Origin: Sceloporus undulatus
Taxonomy: Eukaryota; Chordata; Lepidosauria; Squamata; Phrynosomatidae
Assembly: GCF_019175285.1 (NCBI RefSeq)
Contig: NC_056529.1
Span: forward strand, 14,258,533 to 14,322,532
DNA length: 64,000 nucleotides
Reading direction: 5' to 3'
This document shows, piece by piece, positions 12,097 through 22,872 of the stretch; positions within the stretch are counted from its first letter, which is position 1, and each line of letters opens with the position of its first letter. The notes under the pieces are model-generated. The model was not told the DNA's origin. It searched no databases and saw only the letters and a program-made list of their open reading frames with translations. Position numbers and translations under genes: made by a program.

Positions 12097-13409
12097 TTTG
12101 GAATTGTAGGGAAACCAACAACTTAGTGCTGAAAGGAGGTGAAACACATGTTCCAAAAAGCCAACATAAGGCAATAGCTTTATTCGGACTCGCTGAAGCT
12201 ACACAAAATTGTGAGTACAAGTCCACAAAGGATATTCATATATGGCTGTATAAACCAGGTGTTTGCCGTTGTAATTACTGCTTCCCAAGGCCATGTGCAG
12301 GAGCAGTAAATTAAGCAAAATGTCTTTCCCCGCATGAAACCCAAAGGGAGCTGTAACATTCCATGGCACACATATTGTACCTCCAAGTTTTCAAAAAATA
12401 ATCAGGAGGGAGGAAGATGAAAGGCAGCTCTCTTACTGTAACAGTCCTCAACACACATGTTGGCAAAGCTGTTAAAGCAAAAAATATTATGAGAACTGGA
12501 TTTCCTATTTCTGGAAATGCCCAACACATGGTGCATTTGGATTGGGTAGGAGGCTAGGAATAATCGACCACATCCTCCCCCGCACAGCCGCCTTCCCAAC
12601 TAACATGGAAGCCAAAAGCCTCTTGAAACGCTCAAGAATTCAATTTTGCTTGGATGGTGAGTCTGGTTTGTTTCAGCATCGCAACAGTAAAGTGGGAAAA
12701 AGTAGGAGCTGGAATGTATTCTGCTTTTCTGTGCCAGGGTGAAGATTTGCTAGCAAGGCTTTCTATAAGTCACCTTTGATTTTGCAAATAGTCACTGATA
12801 GGATCCAGGTGAGCTTTGAAGGGAGGTAAACAGAGACAATGGAGGCTCTATACGCAGAAATTAAGTCCTTTGGCTAAACTATGTGACTGGATTGTTTGTT
12901 ATTCTTGGTGCAACCTGGTGTAATATAGTGGCTGATACTGGGAACTGTAAGACACAGAGCCGGCCATATCATTGGGCCGGGGAGACTGAGGCAGTTGCCT
13001 CAGGCAGCAGATTTGAGATGTCATGAAAGGGCAGCAATTTGGGTATTTAGTTTGTTGCTGACATGGTTGAGAGAAGTGTTCGTGACATTTTCTGTCTTAT
13101 GGATCAAAATAACTTGGCTGCACCAACTGTGTCCGTTTCTGAAGAAGTCAGATCTGACCACAGTGGCACCTTGGTTGTGAGTTTTTCTATCTTATGGGTG
13201 AAAATAACTTGGCTGGTTTTGGATATTATGGATACTTGTGTGTCTTGACCTAAAGGAGAAGCTCTGAGCAAATCAGATATGATGGGGATCACAATTAGGT
13301 TCTGTTATTGTTGTGTGCACACACATGTACACACAAACACACACAGGGTGTTTGGCTCATTGAGAAGAGTATTCTGCTGCTATTGTTTTTTGGGAAAGGA
13401 AAAATAAAA
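12097..13409. other. No gene recognised
   Basis: Unique-looking intergenic sequence; the text CTTTGGCTAAACTATGTGAC at about 12868 repeats CTTTGACTAAACTGTGTGAC at about 10849, so a shared unnamed repeat is present in both. Confidence 0.45.
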
Positions 13410-13800
13410 TAAATTTTAAACGAGTCTCTGAAAAATGTGGTTAACGGCAAAGCAATTCAAACAGCAAGATTAAAAAAAATGAGTTGCAGAAATAAATGCT
13501 ATTAATACCTCCTTTCTAATTAAATTCCATCAGAAATAATACAGGGTATTTCTGTCCCTCTCCTCATTCTTCTCCCATCATCTTTTGATTAACTCTCTTC
13601 ATGCACTAGGAATTAAGGCATGACCTCTAACTTTGCAAAAGATGTGCCATTTTTAATATTAACATCACACCGGCCTCTTCACCATACTTTGAAAAGGTGT
13701 TGGGAGGAGAAATCTAATTACACACAATGGGGGTATGATTCATCTGTTACAAATGGCATTAGAACGATAGGTGGCAAAATATAACAACACAACACCTTGC
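13410..13800. promoter_or_regulatory. Repeat-free AT-rich stretch, possible conserved element
   Basis: No repeat or frame recognised. Contains CTATTAATACCTCC, TCTAATTAAATTCC and TTTTTAATATTAACATC, i.e. several TAAT cores. Weak call. Confidence 0.25.
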
Positions 13801-15207
13801 CTATTGTCCCTTTCTTATGGATTACAGCACCCTTCCGACTCCATTACAAACTGTTCTCTCAAGCGGATACATTGCAGAGATGGCACAATATATATTAAAG
13901 CTACTGGAGATCCTTAGGGAAGGCGCTCAATACTTTGGGGATCCCTTGTGCAGGAGCTTTCAGGCCATCCAATTTAAACTTACTCTGAAACTATATTTCA
14001 CCCTGAAGCGGAGTCTGAGGAGCCAGGCTGCAGGATTCCCCAGCGTGCGCATAAGGATGTGAGGAGGTGGGGCACACGGTGACATATTTTCTGATCCTTT
14101 CTCTGTATTCAATCCTTCTGGAGGGGTGTGACAGATCAAATATTGCAAATTTTCCTCCCGTATAATCCCAGTGCTCCTATTAGGAGAGAACATTATGCAG
14201 TTTGATGTATCTGGGGCATCAAAGGGCCTAGTACATAGATGACTTTTTGCATTTAGAAGAGCAAACCCCCATGTCCTGGACATATTTTCTTTTACCACAA
14301 TAACAGAACTGAGCTGTCCACAGCTGCTAGGAAAGTGACATTTTGTTTTCATAATGGGACTTTTTAGAAAAGGGGATAATGCTTTTTGTTTTGTTTTACA
14401 GAAAGAGAGAGAGAGAGAGAGGGAAGCACGCACATATATACACAGAGTGCTGGTTTGTTATAAAGAAAGAGGCCAGAAGAAGATTGTGGCTAGCATCCTA
14501 TGCATTGGTGCCAATATACATCAGCTTAGTTTAGGCTGGTGTACAACCAGCTGTGCAATTGGCACCATGGCCTTAAGTTCATCTGTTGTGGTACAGGTAA
14601 ATACCTCCCTGCTTACCAAGGAAAAATGAGAGAGATGTGCATGTGTGGTTATGGAATAATTGGCTGCACTATTACTGACCGTACTTAGTCTCTGAGGAAA
14701 TACAACTGTTAGTACAACTGTGGACTTACCCAGAAAGGGAAAAACTCCCTGGAAGTATCAAGACTTCCCAGTTCCTTTCGTTTTGATTTTACCAGCCTGT
14801 TAATGGTTTTGCATCTGAACTCTTTCTTTTGAAAAAAAAATTAATTATAAAGCATTTTCACATATAAACTCAACTTGATATTTATACAGAATAATATAGT
14901 ATTTGCGCACATAACACAACACAACATAACATAGCTGATAAATACAGCCATACATTTACAATTCATTCCTTCCTTTTCTACCACCCTTTGCAGGTCAAAG
15001 TTTTCAAATTTTTACATTGGACTATCTCATCATATGAAGCATAGAAGTTATTTCTACAATTCTGGAAACTCTTTCTTGAAATATCCCTGTTTCTGTCACT
15101 CTTTTCTCCTTCCCATCCCACTGATCTGGTGTCACATCTAGACTCAGAATGATTCAGAAACTGGCTTTCACCCATTTCCACTGAGCCCTTTTTAATTATT
15201 ATTCATT

Positions 15208-15302
15208 AGTTATACCATAAAGATCTCTTCTGATCTTGGAAGCTAAGCAGGGGCAGGCCTGGTTAGTTCTTGGATGAGAGACTGTCAATAAATACCAGGT
15301 TG
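15208..15302 (+). pseudogene. 5S rRNA-like fragment
   Basis: ACCATAAAGATCTCTTCTGA, TCTTGGAAGCTAAGCAGGG, GGCCTGGTTAGTTCTTGGAT and AATACCAGGT match the 5S rRNA order (GATCTCGGAAGCTAAGCAGGG ... GGTTAGTACTTGGATGGGAG ... AATACCAGGT). The first 20 bases and several internal bases are lost, so it is not a working gene. Joined directly to the 3' end of a BovB LINE in the opposite orientation. Confidence 0.75.
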
Positions 15303-16025
15303 TTGTTTTCTTGTTAACTGCTTTTGAGTCAATGTTGACTCGTGGCAACTTTATGGATGAGACATGTCCAAGTCCCTCTATTTTAAACCACTCTGCTCAG
15401 CTCCTGCAGTCTCAGGCCCATGGTCTCCCTGATTGAGTCAAACCATTTGGCATGTGGTCTTCCTGTCTTTCTACTGCCTTCTAATTATCCCATCATTATT
15501 GTCTTTTCCAATGTGTCTGGCCTTCTTATGATGTGACCAAAGTATGGCAGCCTCAATTTAGTCATCTTGGGCCCAAACAAACAGGCCCAAATAAAGCTGC
15601 TTCGAGTTACTTTGGAGGTATGCTGTTTAAATGACACATACATCTTAAGAGGCCAGAAGCTGTACCAAAGCTGCACTCTAGTCTTTAGGACTGGAGCAAT
15701 GCTTTGGCATAGCTTCTGGCCTCTTAGGACTCAAGCAGCATTTAAACAGCATACCTCCAAAGTGACCCGAAGCAGCTTTATTTTGGCCTGTCTGTTCAGG
15801 CCCCTTGGCCTCTAGGGAGATTTCAGGCTTGATCTGTCCTAGGACCTGTTTGTTTGCCGTTTTGGCTGATCATGGTATCCTCAGCACTCTTCTCCAGCAC
15901 CACATCTCAAATTAGTCGGATTTTTTTCCTGCCTGCTTTCTTCATGGTCCAGCTATCACATCCATAAATGGTGTCTGGGAATACCATGGTTTGCACATTA
16001 GGAACTTGTCTAGTTCTTGCATCAC
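15303..16025 (-). mobile_element. RTE/BovB LINE fragment, split by a hairpin MITE
   Basis: Two collinear BovB pieces, 15303-15568 and about 15805-16025, separated by the MITE at 15569-15804. The uninterrupted copy near 20.73 kb shows the empty site (CATCTTGGCTTTC). The BovB copy is therefore older than the MITE. Confidence 0.82.
15569..15804. mobile_element. Hairpin MITE, family B
   Basis: Same palindromic element, inserted into a BovB LINE. A TTG/CTTGG flank is duplicated at both ends. Confidence 0.85.
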
Positions 16026-16029
16026 TGCC

Positions 16030-17459
16030 CCATCACTTTCCTCTCCCTCTGCTGAATAAACTGAGAGCCTTATCACAAGAAAGAAGGAAGCCAAGAGGCA
16101 ACGAGAGATAAGCAGCTTTCTCCTTACCTCTCCGCATACTGTTGTAGCATTTCCATTCTCCTTCCAGAAGCGTAAAAGCTGGATCTTTCCAGCGCAACAA
16201 GAAGCATGCTTTTATGACCATCTCCCTTGGGAAGAAAATGGAAGTGCTTTGACAGCATGAGGAGATGCAAGGAGAAAACCACTTCCCTCATGCTTCCTCT
16301 TGGCTTTCTTTGTCATGCGATAAAGCTCTGAGTATAAACTACACTTGCATATTGAAATCGGTTTGTACCAACTGAAGACCAAGGGAGAAAGGAGGAGGAG
16401 GAGGAGGAGAGAGAAAGTGGGGCATTTTAGAAGCAGCTGAAAAAAGAGTGTGATGATAGAGGATTTATGATGACTGACCTTGCCAAACTGGGAGTGATTG
16501 GAGGGTATGGCATTGTGCCTTGTAGATGTTGAAAGCTTTGTGTTCTTCGTTATTTTTTTTTCTAAGCATTTTTAAATCAGTCCAAGTTGGTAGCCCTCAC
16601 CATGTCTTGTGGTACCTAACCATTGTAATTGAGACACTGTGTGCAGAAATACTTTCTCTGATCAGTCCTGAATTTGTTACCAGAATTTGTCTCAGCTTCA
16701 TTGGATGGCCCAGGTTTCCAGTATAATAGGAGAATATCTCCTTGTCCATTTTTTCCACTCAGTGCGTATACCACTGTATATGGGTATTTGTTGAAAATCA
16801 TACTTAATGTATCTGTAAAGTGGGCTTTAATCTGGGAAAGGGTATGGCACTTGAGAAGGGTATGCTGACCTTCAACATACCACACACCTTTTATTTTCAT
16901 TTTAATTGCCTTGTTTGATAGCTCTGTTATATTAAATTTCTGGATACTTTGTGCTTCTTATGTACTGTTAGAAAAGGACAGATGCTACAAAATGTGAACA
17001 AGAACAGCAGTTTCTACGTTGTTGTGTTTTTTCAAGATCTCTGGTTATCATCAACTCTATTCCTTCTCAGTTTGATGACATACGATCACTTGAGTCGAGT
17101 GACGTCTCAATTTTGCCATTCGGCAGGAAAAATATTATATTTCCTTTTTATTGTATGCTTCATGTATTAATGCTTTAGGCTTGATAGGAGGCTTAGAGGA
17201 TTCACTATGAAATTCCTGAATCCTCCTCCCCTGTAAAACTAAGTCCAGTGCCATCTAGTGACTGAATTATATAATTACACCATCTATCAAACTACTACCA
17301 AATGGTCCAATGGGAAAAATTCTAGTCTGGTTTTAAGAAACGTTTAGCCTTTCTATCTGCTGTCATGTCTCAGAAGGAAAAGGCAAGGCAGACCTACACA
17401 ATTAAAGGAAATTGTATCAGGTTGACCTTGTACCTTCTGAGGTTCTTTGATGCCTGACC
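16030..17459. other. No gene recognised; old repeat at about 16560-16900
   Basis: GAAATACTTTCTCTGATCAG, CTTCATTGGATGGCCCAGG and GAGAATATCTCCTTGTCCAT suggest an old LINE 3' fragment on the minus strand; family not assigned. Confidence 0.4.
16390..16412. repeat. (GGA)n microsatellite
   Basis: GGAGGAGGAGGAGGAGG tract; other short tracts: (GA)n at 14404-14422, (AC)n near 5322-5345, (ATT)n at 3283-3311 and 50446-50466, (TTTA)n at 56743-56767. Confidence 0.85.
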
Positions 17460-17960
17460 CATTTATCAGCCACAACACAGAAAACAGAATAAGCGACGTG
17501 AGTACAGGTGAGGGAATTTAGATTGTTAAGAAATGCCCTCCCTCTTCTCTACGAACGAAGATAGACCTCTTGCCACTTGGGTGAATGTAGGTTACATCCT
17601 GTTCATCCCTTACACAGCACACAGTCTCTTCCTTCATCTTGACCTGCTATTTTTCCCATCCTGTGAAGTCTGCAACTTCTTACACGATTGGGAGTGGATT
17701 GTGCGTGGATCACTAACTTCTGGACAGGTCAGCCATCTCTGCCTGAGCACTAACTACATAGACGGACTAATAAGAGGAAACGAATACATCAAACGCGAGT
17801 CTTTCTTTATCTCATCATACTCCTCTCCCCGGCACGCGGCTTTCTTGTTGTCACTGTCCTTTCTTACTTTGTCCTGTGATTTTTCTGTAGAGATGGTTCT
17901 TTAACCAAGTAGGGATGGAAGGTTGACTTTTTAGGTCTTTGTCGACACTTCCCGAACAAA
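17460..17960. other. CpG-enriched unique segment with open frame, function unknown
   Basis: Roughly eleven CpGs in 370 bases in an otherwise CpG-poor region, and a 123-codon plus-strand open frame (17533-17904, MPSLFSTNEDRPLATWVNVG). No known domain, no repeat recognised, no clear splice structure. Could be a regulatory element, the remnant of an exon, or an unknown repeat. Confidence 0.3.
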
Positions 17961-18737
17961 GTCACTCTGCAGCCGGCAATTCAAGGGAGAGAGAAAGAGA
18001 GAGACAGGATGGTAAAGATAAATGGACATTAGCGCCCCCCCCCAAAAAAAAAAAGAAAAAAAAACAGAGAAAATGATACAAAACTGTTTTCATTTTTTGT
18101 GTGTGTGCCTCCACTTCGAGGTCAGCGTCTATCAAAAGACAAGTGAAGAAACTATAAAGAAATCTACCTGTGAGATTTGAAAATAGATGTCAGATCTGAC
18201 AGGATCTGACCCCTAAAGGGTCCTCTTACAAAAGACCATATGATGGAGTTCAATTAAACAGCCATCACTAGGACCAGAGTGATAGCTCTTTAAAAACGGC
18301 TCTCAATAACGGAATAAAATGCGGAAAGACTTTGCAGTTGTTGACTGGTGTGGAGGTCAAGCTACACTACAAATTGTATGGTTTTTATGCCAGTTGGATT
18401 GCTGTGGCATCCTCCCCAAATCTTGTGAATTGTAATTTTCTCAGAATGGACTTCTTGGGATTTAGCACCTATACCACACTCATCAAGTTGAATGCAATGA
18501 GGAATTGTAACATTTAAAAATTGGAAGAAGAAGCTTCCAGTCTTCTACTTTTGCAAGTGAAAGAAGAGAGGGAGCGTTTCTGAGTGTTTATTCACATAGA
18601 AATCATAATAGCTTATTGTGTTGATTGTATTAGATATATCTACAAGGATGGAGCTGATAGCTTCCTTGACTTTTTGAGCAATAGTTTAGTGGTACACTGC
18701 ATGTTGTGTTTCATAAGGCCCTAGATTTCTGGTTTAG

Positions 18738-18962
18738 CAAAGAGCCACTGTGGCATAGTGGTTTGAGTGCTGAACTACAACTCTGGAGACCCGGGTTCGA
18801 TTCCCTGCTCAGCCATAAAACTCCCTTGGTGACCTCCTCTCAGCCTCTGGGGAAGGCAATGGCAAATCTCCTCTGAAGAAACTTGCCAAGAAAGCTCCAT
18901 GATAGGTTTGCCTTAAGCTCACCGTAAGTTGGGAACTACTTGAAGGCACACATCAACAAACA
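18738..18962 (+). repeat. tRNA-derived SINE (Sauria-SINE type), nearly full length
   Basis: Head GTGGCATAGTGGTTTGAGTG, box B GGGTTCGATTCC, BovB-like tail ending AAGGCACACATCAACAAAC. Not a functional tRNA gene: no cloverleaf 3' half. Confidence 0.8.
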
Positions 18963-18964
18963 AA

Positions 18965-20465
18965 ACGTTTAAAAAGCCAACTACCATGTTTAGGCTGGTA
19001 GCCTGACCTTAGAAGATACAAAGAGGTCTGGATATTGAAAAATATGAGAAAGCTCAAATAAGCAAGTTGTTCCAACAAAGACTTAACTCAGTTGTGTCCT
19101 TTTATTTTTCATGGGCTACACAACCCTTTCCAATCTACCCTTCATATTAAGTGGGAAGCCTTAACAGGACAGACCTGTGGCTTGGTGCCTAGCACTCTTC
19201 TGTCTTTTTGAGAGATCATCCCAGATATGCTGCTGATGTTGGCATGTCACCTCCAGGAACAAGGGAGATCTTGGAAAATGAATTGGACCTAGATTCAGCA
19301 AGAACTGGAACTGGATTCAGGAGTCATGAGTTTCAGGTTCAGAGGACTTGAGTTCAGAGATCTCCAGTATTGTGATTTTAGGGGTCTGTGACACTTGGGT
19401 ATGTTGACTTCTCTTTTGGCACATTGGTTTCTGAGTCTTGTGAATCCATGAACCCCAAGGGTTATTACATGAGCTTTTTGTAGTTTCATGAATCCATATG
19501 ATGTATACTAATAGCTAAGAACAGTGATTAGTTTCTTGTTCAAGATACACACCTTCTTAGGGTGTGCACCTAAAAAGAGGAGGGTGATAGTTCTCTCATC
19601 ACACATAAGGATGTGGGTGTAGGGCTCCCAGCACCACAATATTGGTGCTGGCATGTTGGTGTGTCACTTCCTTCACTTTCAGACTAGGTATGATTGTAGA
19701 CCTTGATGGATTATTTTATAGCTTTAGGCTTGATATGTTATATCTTGCATTCAGCTTGACAGATATGTTACTTATATATGCTGGAAACAAATGAGAGAAG
19801 AGAATGCCAGCCAACTGTCGGATACCACTATTTCTAATTTTCAATCTTATATTTTTATTCCAACCCTTTTCTAAGAAGCACAGGATGGCTTATACAATCT
19901 ATTCCTTTCCCCTCAAAACAAACCTCTGTGAGGTAGACCTGAAGTGTCATAGGCATAAATCCAGTATAATGTCAACAGAGAAAAATAGTGCATTACCAGA
20001 ATTATCTTGGTTTTTCCAGCTGTGCAAGCAGCGGCGCACTTGTCATGTGCTACCTAGATACACTGCTAGACTAAACCGACCACCTGGACACCCTACTGAC
20101 TAATCTGGTGCTGTTGTACCTTGGCTATATCATGAGACAGTGTGACTCATTGGAAAGGCAATAATGTTTGGTAAAGTGGAAGACAATGGGGGGCGGGGGG
20201 AGGAAGACAGCATCACAAGTGGATTCATTAAATCATGGCAGATATGAGGGCAATCTGGCTGCAACATTTTTCACCCCATTGATTGTCAGGGCTGATCTGG
20301 CTGGCTGGGTGGATGTCCCTTTCCCCCTCATTGCCCCATGGTCTTCCGTCCCAAAGCAGCACAATTGGTGGAAGAGGATGGCCATCCCAGATTAAATCAA
20401 GGGCCACAGCCCTGAGTTTCCAGGACCTGAGCAAGGCAGTTGACGTCCCTGACTCTGGGAGGTCT
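18965..20465. other. No gene recognised
   Basis: Low-complexity GGATTCAGGAGTCATGAGTT-like stretches near 19290-19350; otherwise unique-looking intergenic DNA. Confidence 0.45.
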
Positions 20466-21100
20466 TTCCTTCATATTGTTAACTGTCTCAAGTCAACCTG
20501 AGTCATGATGACCCAGAGAATGAGACATCTCCAAGTCTCCCTATCTTCAACCATTCTACTCAGCTCCTGTAGCTCTAGGCATGTGACCTCTCTTATTGAG
20601 TCTAACCATCTGGCATTCAGTCTTCCTCTCTTTCTACTTCCTTCCACCTTTCCTAGCATCATTGCCTTTTTCTAATGAGTCATGCCTTTTCATGATATAG
20701 CCAAAGTTCAACAGGCTCTATTTAGTCATCTTGGCTTTCAGGGAGAGTTCAGCTTGATTTGCTTTGCGATCCATTTCTTTGTCTTTTTGGCTGTCTGTTG
20801 TATCATCAGCGCTCTTCTCCAGCACTACATCTCAGACAACCTGATTTTCTTCCTGTCCACCACCTTCTCCACTGTCCAGTTTTCACATCTGTACATGGTG
20901 ATGGGGAATGCAATGGCTTAGACAATCCTAACTTTAGTGTTCAGTTTTATATCTTTGCACATCAGGATTTTGTCTACCCCTCTTCCTAGCCTTCTTCTGA
21001 TTTCTTAATCACAGTCTCCATTCTGATGAATGGAGTATGGGAAATCTTTTGACTATTTCGATTTACTCATCATCTAAGATGAGTTCATGTAGAGCTCTCT
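20466..21100 (-). mobile_element. RTE/BovB LINE fragment
   Basis: The minus strand encodes the C-terminal end of an RTE reverse transcriptase ORF (MMLGKVEGSRKRGRLNARWL, DSIREVTCLELQELS, EDRETWR), matching the BovB pattern RGRQRMRWLDSIT...DREAWR. 5'-truncated and decayed upstream. Confidence 0.85.
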
Positions 21101-22654
21101 TTCATAGGGTCCCCATTTGTAGTCCAGTTGATGGCAAACAACAAGAACAAAGACACACTGTTGTTTGTGCAGTTGCTTACACAACTGCTTATGCAATTGA
21201 TTGCACAACTTGAACATTGGATTCCTATCTTGCACATAGTCAAAAACTAGGGTGATTGTGAGCACAGTGTCATTTGTGCAATGACACACTGGATATTGAC
21301 CATAGTCTTGCTGGCTCTCTTTAATAATTTGACTTTGTTGGTCAAGGATACACAAGTCCTAATCCTCTTTCAGATTCTGGCCTCTTCTACAATTCACTGC
21401 TCATACCTGTCAGTTATATTAATGATACCAGCTTAGGAGCTTCCTAACAAATAACGCTATTTGGCTACCAAAAGACTAGCAGTAACAATGACTGACAGCA
21501 ACCAGTTTCGTTTCATACAGACAGCCAAGCACATGTCAGCTTAGTTTGTCAAGAATGCTGTTAAACAAATCAAACAAAAGGCTTTAAAAAAACCACCTCC
21601 TTCCTAGTCTTCTCAACATCTAGCCATCATGCATCTATTAAGAATTCACTGTCATACCCTCATTGGCTATTCAGGTGAGAATTTAAGCGAACACCCCAGG
21701 AGCCTTGGCAGTAATTCAGTATTCGTTAGGAAATATTTGACAGATATACAAAGCAAAACCATTATTTGTCATAAAGTCTGTCAGAAACTCCTTTTAACCC
21801 TCCCGACTACTGACTTCTCCCCCAAAGCAACCCAGTTTCTCTTATCCAGTGAGCTGCATCCTAGCAGACTCTTCCAATTCTGAAGCTTGGATCTTCAAGG
21901 TGCGCCTATATATATATATATCCTTATTACTTCAGATTTGTTTGTTCTGAGAATGGATTGAAATCACAAGGCTAACTGTCTTAGTTCTGACTAATTAATG
22001 TGATATTTAACTGCCTTCTAACTTTTTTATTATCAGATGTTTAGCTTTATCTTACTTCAGCTTTTTTGGAAGCTGTCTTGAGTATCATGCCAGGAGAAAG
22101 GCGGCATATAAATGAAATGATTCCTTTTAGACATTTTTGTTTCCATGTAGATCCTTTTATTATGTTCTGTCCTCTTTTCCAGAAACCAAAATTTCAGTTT
22201 TCCACAAGACCAAGACTGGCATCCTCTTAGTGATATATGCAGGAATAAGTGAATGTGAGAGATGGATGAAAGGTTGGGTGAACAGGTACGTAACTTTTTT
22301 GATCCTGGCGGATAAAGTCAGGACCTCTATTTGCTACGACTCCCTTCTCAACCCCTTTACTTGTTTTCTGGCTGGGCACCCATCACCATGGCTATTCCAT
22401 AGCCAGGGGATGGCAGGGAAGATGAAGGCCAGTCAAGACAGACAGCCATTTTCCTGTAGCCACCCATGGCAAGAAAATGTCATGCTCCTGGACCTTCACC
22501 AGAGGTCCAGGAGGATGATCTCTTCTTCCTGGATAAGAAGCCAATCCACTGTGAGGAAATGGTAGAAATATGTTGCTAAACCAGACACAGCTAATATAGG
22601 ATTTCAGTCCAAACTACCCCCGTCAGAACTCACGTCTATAGCATTCTGTTGTGA
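21101..22654. other. No gene recognised; local short-unit repeat near 21160-21300
   Basis: Imperfect copies of TTGTGCAGTTGCTTACACAA-like units give a repetitive peptide (QLHKQLCKQLHKQQ) on the minus strand. An L2 end at 22044-22112. Confidence 0.45.
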
Positions 22655-22872
22655 TGGTGGTGGTGTGCCTTCAAGTCATTTCTGGCCTATGGTGACCCAA
22701 AGGCAAACCTATTATGAGGTTTTCTTGACAAGATTTGTTCAGAGAGGGTTTGCCTTTGCCTCTCTCTGAGACAGTGTGACTTGCCCAAGGTCACCAGTGG
22801 GTTTCCATGGTTGAGCAGGGATTCTAAGCCTGGTCTCCAGAGTCATAGTCTAACACTCAAACCACTGTATCA
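22655..22872 (-). repeat. tRNA-derived SINE (Sauria-SINE type)
   Basis: Minus-strand copy (GTGTGCCTTCAAGTCATTTC ... AACACTCAAACCACTG). Confidence 0.8.

Noticed and set aside
11546-12226. 226-codon minus-strand open frame as a host gene
   Set aside because: The sequence is the CR1 reverse transcriptase C terminus followed by a CR1 tail; it is a transposon.
17533-17904. 123-codon frame as a real gene
   Set aside because: No recognised homology or gene structure; reported only as a CpG-rich segment.
18780-18810. tRNA gene suggested by box A/B-like motifs (also at 7.1 and 50.5 kb)
   Set aside because: These are heads of tRNA-derived SINEs; the cloverleaf is not complete.
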